NCBI GenBank assembly: GCA_016926315.1
Contig: JAFGOU010000193.1
Span: 1 to 5,799 of the forward strand
Direction of reading: 5' to 3'
Length of the DNA stretch: 5,799 bases
Origin: Chitinispirillaceae bacterium
GTDB lineage: Bacteria; Fibrobacterota; Chitinivibrionia; Chitinivibrionales; Chitinispirillaceae
Shown: positions 1 through 5,197 of the stretch, piece after piece
How positions within the stretch are numbered: position 1 is the stretch's first letter
Layout: every line of letters begins with the position of its first letter
Made by a program: the position numbers and the translations under genes
The notes under the pieces: model-generated
Database searches by the model: none
Told to the model about the DNA's origin: nothing
Seen by the model: only the letters and a program-made list of their open reading frames with translations

Positions 1-1170
1 GGCATATTTGATCGCCCTGCTGGTCCGTATGGCGTGGGACCAGACCGCGGTGCCGGCAGGGGTGACTTCGATGAGCGAACCGGCGTTGTTGTTGATGAAA
101 TAGTTGCCGTTGGGCAGTTTCTGGATGCTTCCCTCGCTCCTTGCCATGCCGGTGATGGTGTAGGTCCAGGCCGGGGCCGTTGGGGCGAATGCGGTGCCTG
201 CGGTACGGGGGTAGACGCCGGTTTTATTCCCCGGTGGCGTTATCTCGACGGCCTTCTGGTCAACGTTGCTTATGGCAAGAATATTCCCCGCGTCGGGAAT
301 CGGCAGGTTGGTGCCGGGCATGGTATCGAGGACCCAGCAGCCGGAGTGCTGGCCGTTGAGCTGGCGGGCTCCCGTGACGCCGTAATTCGCCGGCATTCCC
401 CAGCGGTACAGTAGCTGCCCTCCTTTTCCGTAGCGCCCGCCAGTGGTTCCTTTGGCCTGTGCGATCGTGGTGCTGTGGTCAAGAACCATCACCTCGTTGA
501 ACCCTTTATTGTCGAAAATCACCTGGTCCACTACGCGATTATAGCTGAGATAGTTGACGTGGGTCCAGTCGGTTCCCGTATATCCTTTGCCAAGGTCAAG
601 CGCTTCGGGCTTGTCGGTGCCGGTGCCGGCGGGGACGCTGTGGTCCATCACGTACCACTCCCAGACCACCTCGCCGGTGGTGGGGCCGGTGCGTTTGAGT
701 TCGACGATCCGGTCGCCGCGATTGGTGCCGTCGGAGGTGTAGCAGGTGACAAGCAGGTTCGGAATCTCCTTAGGGGTGTTGGTGTAATACATAAGACAGA
801 TATTATGATGCGGGCAGAAGGTGGCGCTACGGAAGGGGAAATCCCAGAACACGGTACCGTCCCACTTAATGATCTGGAACCGGCCGCTGGGAAGCGGGCC
901 GCTTCCTCTCCAGTCACCCCGGTCGCTGCACGGAAACATGACGCTTGAGTCGCGCAGCAGTTCCGCATTGCCGGCAACACTGTAGGTGCTGGTCCAGGTG
1001 TGGACAAGGGTTTTGTTGTGATCGTACAGGTAGCAGTTTTTTCCGCTGGCATAGAAGGTGTAGCCCTGGAAAGGGGCCGTTGTTTCGGCGGCAAAAAGCG
1101 GAGATAATGCCATGAGCGCAGCAATGAGGAAGGCAGGTAGAAGTGGCGCATTTTTGGCGAACAAGAACAC
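1..1170 (-). CDS. Exported arylsulfotransferase (ASST)-like beta-propeller protein, C-terminus cut by window edge
   Basis: An open frame of 390 codons runs from GTG at 1170 to the left edge without a stop. AAGGAG (1176-1181) lies 5 nt before the GTG, and an in-frame TGA upstream leaves no ATG, so the start is well supported. Residues 1-28 form a signal peptide: Lys6, a hydrophobic stretch 9-26 and an LFA-A cleavage site near 27/28, so the protein is exported. ASST-type motifs follow in family order: HHN (121-123), DWTHVN (201-206), DHS (231-233), a Gly-rich stretch, then LLYRWGMP (253-260) and QHSGCW (274-279). Known ASSTs are periplasmic six-bladed propellers that move sulfuryl groups between phenols through a sulfohistidine, without PAPS. 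By motif, His204/Asn206 and His275 probably match their active-site residues. The usual Ser-x-Arg block before DHS reads Asp-Asn-Lys (about 220-222), so catalysis is uncertain. Six cysteines (46, 81, 119, 125, 143, 278) are present after the signal peptide. Family membership is fairly sure; substrate is unknown. Confidence 0.8.
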   Translation of the reverse strand, partial: MFLFAKNAPLLPAFLIAALMALSPLFAAETTAPFQGYTFYASGKNCYLYDHNKTLVHTWTSTYSVAGNAELLRDSSVMFPCSDRGDWRGSGPLPSGRFQIIKWDGTVFWDFPFRSATFCPHHNICLMYYTNTPKEIPNLLVTCYTSDGTNRGDRIVELKRTGPTTGEVVWEWYVMDHSVPAGTGTDKPEALDLGKGYTGTDWTHVNYLSYNRVVDQVIFDNKGFNEVMVLDHSTTIAQAKGTTGGRYGKGGQLLYRWGMPANYGVTGARQLNGQHSGCWVLDTMPGTNLPIPDAGNILAISNVDQKAVEITPPGNKTGVYPRTAGTAFAPTAPAWTYTITGMARSEGSIQKLPNGNYFINNNAGSLIEVTPAGTAVWSHAIRTSRAIKYA

Positions 1171-1175
1171 GGAGA

Positions 1176-1181
1176 CTCCTT
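1176..1181 (-). promoter_or_regulatory. Ribosome binding site of the ASST-like gene
   Basis: AAGGAG in an A-rich stretch on the minus strand, 5 nt before the GTG at 1170. It decides the start: the frame is closed by a TGA about 60 nt upstream, no ATG lies between, and translation from this GTG gives a clean signal peptide. Confidence 0.8.
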
Positions 1182-1203
1182 TTTTAAACGTTTCAGTGAC
1201 GTG

Positions 1204-1217
1204 CCGGTATTTTCCGG
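1204..1217 (-). repeat. Small hairpin (CCGG arms) in the leader of the ASST-like gene
   Basis: On the minus strand CCGG, a 6-nt A-rich loop and CCGG form a short GC-rich hairpin about 34 nt before the GTG start. It may shape the mRNA leader. A similar CCGG-AATA-CCGG core occurs in the rpsB-tsf gap (3778-3789). Four base pairs could arise by chance. Confidence 0.3.
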
Positions 1218-1373
1218 AGTGCTTGTTTCCTCACCGCGTATTGCAGGAGATGGCAGCGTATCATGGATGCATCGAAACAAGAACCTGAGAGCAAATATAA
1301 GCAAAAAATGGATGACCGTATAATGTTTTTCGGTGTATTTCGGCTTTACCGGAGGGTTATTTTTATACAACCT

Positions 1374-1414
1374 CTATTATTACATGTGGTTATCGTGCTG
1401 TTGCCGAATAATAG
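1374..1414. repeat. Inverted repeat with 8-bp arms and 25-nt spacer
   Basis: CTATTATT at 1374-1381 is matched perfectly by AATAATAG at 1407-1414; the 25-nt spacer contains the palindrome ACATGT. The right arm overlaps the start of the GAACG palindrome at 1413. It could be a protein-binding site or an RNA stem in the ASST leader. The arms are AT-only apart from one base pair, so the stem would be weak. Confidence 0.45.
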
Positions 1415-1436
1415 AACGCGTTCTCTGTTGAGAACG
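1413..1436. promoter_or_regulatory. Operator-like overlapping palindromes (three AGAACG half-sites)
   Basis: AGAACGCGTTCT at 1413-1424 is a perfect 12-bp palindrome. Its right half is reused in a second perfect repeat, CGTTCTC-TGTT-GAGAACG, at 1419-1436. AGAACG is thus present three times in alternating orientation (1413-1418, 1419-1424, 1431-1436). Such spacing suits a dimeric regulator with two overlapping sites, or two exclusive RNA hairpins. It lies 16 nt from the frr terminator and about 240 nt before the ASST-like start, so regulation of that gene is the simplest reading. LexA sites of some phyla share GAAC/GTTC halves, but the spacing here does not match the LexA consensus I know. No regulator is identified. 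Confidence 0.5.
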
Positions 1437-1452
1437 ATCCGGGCGGGTCAAT

Positions 1453-1494
1453 AAAAAACCCCCTGCAGCTTACGAGGCAGAGGGTCTGTTTTTT
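1453..1494 (-). terminator. Rho-independent terminator of the rplM-frr operon, bidirectional
   Basis: On the minus strand, 40 nt past the frr stop, a 9-bp stem (1477-1485 with 1458-1466, one G-T wobble) closes a 10-nt loop and is followed by a run of six T (1453-1458). On the plus strand the same stem is followed two bases later by six T (1489-1494), so it could also stop transcription from the left. It ends the translation operon and separates it from the ASST-like gene. Confidence 0.88.
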
Positions 1495-1525
1495 CGAGTC
1501 AAAGCGACAGGGCGGCGAGGACCTG

Positions 1526-2086
1526 TTATTCCATGATCTCCTTCTCCTTCGCCACCAGTACCTCATCGACGGTTTTTATGAATTTATCCGTCAGTTTTTG
1601 TATTTCGTCGAGTCCTTTTTTCGATTCATCCTGGGTGACCTGTTTGTCTTTTTCCGCTTTCTTGAGCTTTTCGTTGGCGTCCCGGCGGATGTTGCGTATG
1701 GCCACTTTGGTTTCCTCACCGGTTTTTTTGCAGTTCTTGAACAGGTCCTGGCGACGCTCCTCTGAAAGCGGAGGAATCGGCAGGCGCAGCATATTGCCGT
1801 CACTCTGAGGATTGAGTCCGAGTTCCGATGCCTGGATCGCCTTTTCGATGGGGCTGAGCATGCCCTTCTCCCACGGTTGAATGACGATAAGCCGCGCATC
1901 GGGGATCGAGATGTTGCTGACCTGGTTGATCGGCATGGGCGAACCGTAGTAATCGACCGTGATGCCGTCCAGCAGGGCGGGACTTGCGCGCCCGGTGCGG
2001 ATGCGCGAGAGGTCTTTTTTAAGCGTATCGATTGTTTTCTGCATGCGCTGGGTTGCTTCGGCATGAATCATCTGGAAAGCGCTCAT
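1526..2086 (-). CDS. frr: Ribosome recycling factor (RRF)
   Basis: RRF acts with EF-G in the cytoplasm to split the post-termination ribosome into subunits. The 186-residue product is nearly the length of the E. coli protein (185) and aligns along its whole length. Landmarks are RIRTGRASPALLDG (28-41), the domain II barrel (about 31-105, with VDYYGSP at 44-50), the segment SELGLNP (87-93), and RNIRRDAN (131-138), where Arg134 matches the functionally important E. coli Arg132. The rest forms the long helices of domain I and is rich in Lys and Glu. Two consecutive ATGs exist. GGGAGG (2093-2098) is 3 nt from the first (2089) and 6 nt from the second (2086), so I take the second; the first would add one Met. 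The start overlaps the pyrH stop, implying translational coupling. It is the last gene before the terminator. Confidence 0.97.
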   Translation of the reverse strand: MSAFQMIHAEATQRMQKTIDTLKKDLSRIRTGRASPALLDGITVDYYGSPMPINQVSNISIPDARLIVIQPWEKGMLSPIEKAIQASELGLNPQSDGNMLRLPIPPLSEERRQDLFKNCKKTGEETKVAIRNIRRDANEKLKKAEKDKQVTQDESKKGLDEIQKLTDKFIKTVDEVLVAKEKEIME

Positions 2087-2811
2087 CATCGACCTCCCGT
2101 GGTTACTATTGATCCGGTGGTGTGACCGTCAATGCTTTTTTGTAAGCCGCCTTTTTCGAGCAGCCTGAATACCGCAATAGGAATGCCGTTTTCCATGCAG
2201 AATGAAAACGCCGTGGCGTCCATGACCCGCAGGCCGCGTGAAAGCGCTTCGGCATGGGTGATACGCTTCAGCTTGCGGGCTTTCGGGTTTTTAACGGGAT
2301 CGCTGTCGTATATGCCGTCGACCTTGGTGGCTTTGAACAGGACTTCGGCGCCGATTTCGGCGCTCCGCAGGGCGGCCGCTGTATCTGTTGTAAAGAATGG
2401 GTTCCCGGTTCCGCCCGCGATAATCACCACCATCCGTGCGGCAAGGTATTCCCGCGCGCGCGCCGGCGTATAATATTCGCACGCGCCGTCGATGGCGACC
2501 GCGGTGAGCACCCTGCTCGGGCAGCCCGCCAGTTGAAGAAAGTGGGCGAGCGCCAGGGAGTTCATGACCGTCGCGAGCATGCCCATGGTATCGGCGGTCA
2601 CCCGTTCTATGGAAACGGCCGAAGCGCCGCGCATGAAATTGCCGCCGCCGATCACGATGCCGATCTCGGTTCCGTGCTTTCTGACGACGGCGATTTCAGC
2701 GGCAATGGACCGGCAGGTCACCGGATCGATGCCATGACCGGCTTTCCCGGCGAGAGCTTCGCCGGAGAGCTTCAGGAGGACGCGGCGGAAGCGTTTTCGC
2801 GCCCCGGTCAT
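2086..2811 (-). CDS. pyrH: UMP kinase (uridylate kinase)
   Basis: UMP kinase phosphorylates UMP to UDP with ATP in pyrimidine nucleotide synthesis. The bacterial enzyme is a hexamer of the amino-acid kinase fold, usually activated by GTP and inhibited by UTP. At 241 residues it matches the E. coli length. Visible motifs are LKLSGE (13-18), GGGNFMRG (55-62), DTMGMLAT (74-81), the UMP/ATP-site block GGTGNPFFTTDTAAALR (133-149), KATKVDGIYDSDP (160-172) and VMDATAFSFC (196-205). Arg61 and Asp74 correspond to E. coli Arg62 and Asp77, so activity is expected. The ATG shares one base with the tsf stop (TAATG), and the only nearby Shine-Dalgarno-like element is a weak AAGG, so translation is probably coupled to tsf. 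Its TGA overlaps the frr start region. Placement between tsf and frr is widely conserved. Confidence 0.97.
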   Translation of the reverse strand: MTGARKRFRRVLLKLSGEALAGKAGHGIDPVTCRSIAAEIAVVRKHGTEIGIVIGGGNFMRGASAVSIERVTADTMGMLATVMNSLALAHFLQLAGCPSRVLTAVAIDGACEYYTPARAREYLAARMVVIIAGGTGNPFFTTDTAAALRSAEIGAEVLFKATKVDGIYDSDPVKNPKARKLKRITHAEALSRGLRVMDATAFSFCMENGIPIAVFRLLEKGGLQKSIDGHTTGSIVTTGGR

Positions 2812-3701
2812 TACGCGGCCTTTTCTTCCTCGGCTCCGAGTTCAAGGCGGACGAACGAGACCACCGTGATCTTGGCACCGGTCTCCTTTTCGGCCTGCTT
2901 GATGCGGTCGGCAACCTGGATGTTCGGGTCTTTGATATAGGCCTGTTCGATCAGCACCATTTCCTGGTAGAATTTCACCAGTTTGCCTTCGACGATTTTA
3001 TCCCAGATTTTTTCCGGTTTTCCCGAATTCTGAACCTGCGTGAAATAGATCTCTTTTTCCTTCGCCACCGTTGCTGATGGAACGCTCTCACGGTCGGGAG
3101 ACAACGGGTTGGAGGCACATACCTGCATGGCGAGGTCTTTGCCGAGCTGAAAAACAGCGCTGTTTTCCCTGGCTTCGGCTTTGTCGACGCTCAGTTTCAC
3201 CACAACGCCGATCTTGTTCTTGCCGTGAATGTAGGTCGCGATACACTCCCGCGACGGGTCGATATCGACTTTCCGGTACCGGCGAAACGAGATATTCTCG
3301 CCGATCTTGCCGATAAGTTCGGTAACGCGGGACTCGACCGTTCCGTTGAATTCCGGCGCGGAAAGCTGTTTCGCTTCGTCGATCGTCGCGAATTTTTTTG
3401 CGAGGAGGAGCCTGCCGAGAATGTCCACGAACGAGATGAAATCGTCGTTGCGCGCTACAAAATCGGTCTCCGAATTGACTTCGTAAAGGATGGCCGCCGA
3501 CGCATCGCTGACGATGGACACCATGCCCTCTTTCGCCGTCTTGCCCGCGCGTTTCGCCGCGGTGAACTGGCCCTGTTTCCGGAGGTTTTCCATTGCCAGC
3601 GTCGCATCTCCGCCGGTTTCCTGGAGCGCCTGCTTGCAGATCATCATGCCGAGACCGGTTTTTTCACGAAGTTCTTTTACCTGAGCAGCGGAAATTTCCA
3701 T
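2811..3701 (-). CDS. tsf: Translation elongation factor EF-Ts
   Basis: EF-Ts is the nucleotide exchange factor that releases GDP from EF-Tu. The product is 296 residues (E. coli 283). The N-terminal UBA-like domain carries LREKTGLGMM (11-20). The core contains TDFVARNDDF (79-88), whose Asp80-Phe81 correspond to the E. coli residues that enter EF-Tu near its Mg site, and GENISFRR (134-141). A second core subdomain (about 150-285) contains the SGKP segment at 226-229 and ends in VSFVRLELG. Residue 21 is Ile where the family signature normally has Asp, or Glu or Lys in some lineages (MMDCKKAL type); the rest of the signature is intact. AAGGAG (3707-3712) lies 5 nt before the ATG. A 96-nt structured gap separates it from rpsB, whereas pyrH follows with a one-base overlap. 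Confidence 0.97.
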   Translation of the reverse strand: MEISAAQVKELREKTGLGMMICKQALQETGGDATLAMENLRKQGQFTAAKRAGKTAKEGMVSIVSDASAAILYEVNSETDFVARNDDFISFVDILGRLLLAKKFATIDEAKQLSAPEFNGTVESRVTELIGKIGENISFRRYRKVDIDPSRECIATYIHGKNKIGVVVKLSVDKAEARENSAVFQLGKDLAMQVCASNPLSPDRESVPSATVAKEKEIYFTQVQNSGKPEKIWDKIVEGKLVKFYQEMVLIEQAYIKDPNIQVADRIKQAEKETGAKITVVSFVRLELGAEEEKAA

Positions 3702-3706
3702 ATATT

Positions 3707-3712
3707 CTCCTT
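3707..3712 (-). promoter_or_regulatory. Ribosome binding site of tsf
   Basis: AAGGAG on the minus strand, 5 nt before the tsf ATG. It lies downstream of the hairpin cluster at 3738-3795, so tsf can be translated independently of rpsB. Confidence 0.8.
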
Positions 3713-3737
3713 GTTATCTCCTGGTTGTAGCATCTAT

Positions 3738-3795
3738 GGTCACCGGACCGAAACCGCGGTCGTTAAGGGTACGGCTTCCGGTATTCCGGCACCGT
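3738..3795 (-). promoter_or_regulatory. Structured rpsB-tsf intergenic RNA with alternative hairpins
   Basis: In transcript order there are three inverted repeats. The first is ACGG/CCGT outside CCGG-AATA-CCGG (3795-3771), starting almost at the rpsB stop. The second is a 5-bp GACCG/CGGTC stem with 6-nt loop (3761-3746). The third is GGTC-CGGT-GACC (3749-3738). The last two share positions 3746-3749 and cannot form together. No T-run follows any of them, so this is not a simple terminator. From general knowledge, E. coli has an attenuating structure between rpsB and tsf; a role here in adjusting tsf level or in RNA processing is an inference. Confidence 0.4.
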
Positions 3796-3797
3796 GT

Positions 3798-4661
3798 TTA
3801 CGGCTCGTCGGAGGTGCGGGTTACTTTTTTATGCACCACGCGGCGGCGGCGGGTCTTGCTTGCATCGACGCCGTCTTCACCAGCATCCTCCAGCTCGGCC
3901 GCTATCTTTTCCACCGACAGGGGAACGGTGCCTTCGGAGGCCTTCTGGTCCGCCGCGGCTTTCATCGCTTCGGGAGAGACCGCAGGGAGGACCGAAACAA
4001 TCTCGTCGGCCACCGCTTTTGTGATGAGCTGGACCGATTTAAGCGCGTCGTCGTTCGCCGGTATCGGATATTCGATGAGATCGGGATCGCAATTGGTGTC
4101 GACGATCGCGCCGATCGGAACGTCAAGCCGGCGCCCTTCGGCGATGGCGATATGCTCCTTGATGGTATCGACCACGAAGATGATTGCGGGAAGCCGCTTC
4201 AGGTAGCGTATACCGCTCAGCGCGATGAGAAGTTTTTCCTTCTGCTTGAGCAGAACGCCGCGCTCTTTTTTCGGCAGCGCCTCAAACGTGCCATCGGCCT
4301 CCATGGTCTCGATTTTTTCGAGTTTGGTGATGCTTTGCTTGATGGTTGAAAAGTTGGTAAGCATGCCGCCCAGCCAGCGTTCGGTGACATAGGGCATATT
4401 GCAGCGCATCGCCTCTTCCCTGATGCAGTCCTTGACCTGTTTTTTCGTGCCGACGAACAGTACTTTTCCGCCCGCCGCCACCTCTTTGTTGACACGTGCA
4501 AGAAACGATTCGATGCACTTCAGGGTTTTGTTGAGGTCGATGATGTAGATGCCGTTGCGGGGACAGAGAATGAAGCGTTTCATTTTCGGGTTCCAGCGTT
4601 TTGTCTGGTGACCGAAATGGGACCCTGCTTCAAGAAGGTCCTGGAGGGAAAGAGAACTCAT
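3798..4661 (-). CDS. rpsB: 30S ribosomal protein S2 (uS2) with C-terminal extension
   Basis: uS2 binds late to the back of the 30S subunit, between head and body, and is needed for S1 association where S1 exists. The 287-residue product is longer than E. coli S2 (241). Core motifs are HFGHQTKRWNPKM (15-27), the helical-hairpin region with ERWLGGMLTNF (94-104), VVDTIKEHIAIAEGRRLDVP (163-182), VDTNCDP (187-193) and NDDALKSVQLI (203-213). From about residue 226 an extra tail appears: Ala/Pro-rich, then acidic (EDAGEDGVD, 258-266), then strongly basic (TRRRRVVHKKVTR, 270-282). Lineage-specific S2 tails are known in several phyla. AAGGAG (4667-4672) lies 5 nt before the ATG. The gene follows rpsI after 124 nt and leads into tsf, the usual rpsB-tsf pairing. 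Confidence 0.97.
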   Translation of the reverse strand: MSSLSLQDLLEAGSHFGHQTKRWNPKMKRFILCPRNGIYIIDLNKTLKCIESFLARVNKEVAAGGKVLFVGTKKQVKDCIREEAMRCNMPYVTERWLGGMLTNFSTIKQSITKLEKIETMEADGTFEALPKKERGVLLKQKEKLLIALSGIRYLKRLPAIIFVVDTIKEHIAIAEGRRLDVPIGAIVDTNCDPDLIEYPIPANDDALKSVQLITKAVADEIVSVLPAVSPEAMKAAADQKASEGTVPLSVEKIAAELEDAGEDGVDASKTRRRRVVHKKVTRTSDEP

Positions 4662-4666
4662 AACAG

Positions 4667-4672
4667 CTCCTT
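4667..4672 (-). promoter_or_regulatory. Ribosome binding site of rpsB
   Basis: AAGGAG on the minus strand, 5 nt before the rpsB ATG. It supports initiation at 4661 independent of rpsI translation, which ends 124 nt upstream. Confidence 0.8.
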
Positions 4673-4785
4673 GTAAATGGGTTATGCCTCCACGGGTTTC
4701 ATGGCAGAAAGACGATTCCGGCCGCGATGACCGGGAACACCCCTCTTTCCGCTCGCACCGTGTGCGGGATTAGGAAAAAAAATAA
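4673..4785 (-). other. rpsI-rpsB intergenic leader with two hairpins and a T-tract
   Basis: In transcript order this contains a run of eight T just after the rpsI stop (4775-4782 region), a perfect 5-bp hairpin CGCAC-ACG-GTGCG (4766-4754), and a 6-bp hairpin with one bulge and 9-nt loop (4737-4731 with 4721-4716). No stem directly precedes the T-run, so it is not a typical terminator. No convincing promoter hexamers are visible. In other bacteria the rpsB leader can bind S2 for autoregulation; such a role here is possible but unsupported by any recognised consensus. Confidence 0.35.
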
Positions 4786-5175
4786 TCAGCGTTTCGAGAA
4801 CTGGAACCGGCGTCGCGCGCCTGCCTGACCGTATTTCTTGCGTTCAACGACGCGTGAGTCGCGCGTGAGAAGGCCGTTTTTACGCATGAGTTTGCGGTTG
4901 TCTTCGCTTATCTGGGCGAGTGCGCGAGCGATGCCGAGCCGCAATGCGCCCGACTGTCCGGAAAGGCCTCCGCCCCTGACCGTTGCCTTCAGATCAAATT
5001 GCTCGCCCTGCTGCAGGAGCACAAAGGGTTTCTCAACATCCATGACCAGCACGTCGCTGCGGAGAAATTCGTGAATGTCGCGTCCATTGACTTTCCGTTC
5101 GCCTTTGCCCGGCTTGAGTATGACCTGGGCGATTGCATTTTTGCGCTTACCGATGGCGGAATACCTGTTTTCCAA
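4786..5175 (-). CDS. rpsI: 30S ribosomal protein S9 (uS9), TTG start
   Basis: uS9 sits in the 30S head, and its C-terminal tail reaches the P-site tRNA anticodon loop. The 129-residue product matches the family (E. coli 130). The start MENRYSAIGKRK aligns with the canonical N-terminus, the signature GGGLSGQSGALRLGIARAL spans 68-86, and the basic tail ends in QFSKR with the conserved terminal Lys-Arg. The start codon is TTG: an in-frame TAA lies 15 nt upstream of it, and no ATG or GTG falls between. AAGGAG (5184-5189) is 8 nt from the TTG and 5 nt from an in-frame ATT, the only other candidate. rplM ends 22 nt upstream, so the two are surely cotranscribed, the usual uL13-uS9 pair. Confidence 0.96.
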   Translation of the reverse strand: MENRYSAIGKRKNAIAQVILKPGKGERKVNGRDIHEFLRSDVLVMDVEKPFVLLQQGEQFDLKATVRGGGLSGQSGALRLGIARALAQISEDNRKLMRKNGLLTRDSRVVERKKYGQAGARRRFQFSKR

Positions 5176-5183
5176 AATGACCG

Positions 5184-5189
5184 CTCCTT
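5184..5189 (-). promoter_or_regulatory. Ribosome binding site deciding the rpsI TTG start
   Basis: AAGGAG within the 22-nt rplM-rpsI gap. It is 8 nt from the TTG at 5175 and 5 nt from an in-frame ATT at 5178. Frame closure by TAA just upstream means one of these rare starts must be used; TTG agrees best with the family N-terminus. Confidence 0.75.
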
Positions 5190-5197
5190 TTTATTGA

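Larger units (their letters stand above)
1171..1452. other. Intergenic region between the frr terminator and the ASST-like gene
   Basis: About 280 nt, more AT-rich than its surroundings, with no convincing gene. It holds the overlapping inverted repeats at 1374-1436 near the terminator and the ribosome binding site and leader hairpin near the ASST-like gene. The ASST promoter should lie here because the operon terminator is upstream. Minus-strand TATAAA-like and TATATT-like hexamers occur (around 1355 and 1297), but none has a good -35 element at 16-18 nt, so I do not call a promoter. A 63-codon plus-strand frame (1263-1454) lies in the region but has no well-placed ribosome binding site. Confidence 0.6.

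Noticed and set aside
34..948. Plus-strand open frames opposite the ASST-like gene
   Set aside because: They are antisense to a frame with clear motifs, have Gly/Ala/Val-rich composition typical of antisense translation of GC-rich genes, and lack ribosome binding sites.
1171..1300. Riboswitch in the leader of the ASST-like gene
   Set aside because: I looked for cobalamin, SAM, c-di-GMP, TPP and similar core motifs and recognised none; only a 4-bp CCGG hairpin is evident.
648..1370. Minus-strand frame of 240 codons overlapping the start of the ASST-like gene
   Set aside because: It is a shadow in another frame: low-complexity Pro/Ser/Arg-rich translation without family motifs, while the overlapping frame has a signal peptide and the ASST motif series.
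1413..1436. LexA (SOS) box
   Set aside because: The GAAC/GTTC halves are reminiscent, but the spacing (2 nt in one palindrome, inverted order with 4 nt in the other) does not fit the Gram-positive or alphaproteobacterial LexA consensus, and the neighbour is not a repair gene.
2254..2940. Plus-strand 228-codon frame antisense to pyrH and tsf
   Set aside because: Antisense shadow of pyrH, which has every UMP kinase motif; no ribosome binding site or domain.
3225..4349. Long (374-codon) plus-strand open frame antisense to tsf and rpsB
   Set aside because: It lies opposite two certain genes, crosses their intergenic gap, and its Arg/Phe/Asp-rich composition is that of reversed codons. No recognisable domain.
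4754..4782. Terminator between rpsI and rpsB
   Set aside because: In the minus-strand transcript the T-run comes before the hairpin, not after it, so the arrangement does not make a rho-independent terminator for rpsI.
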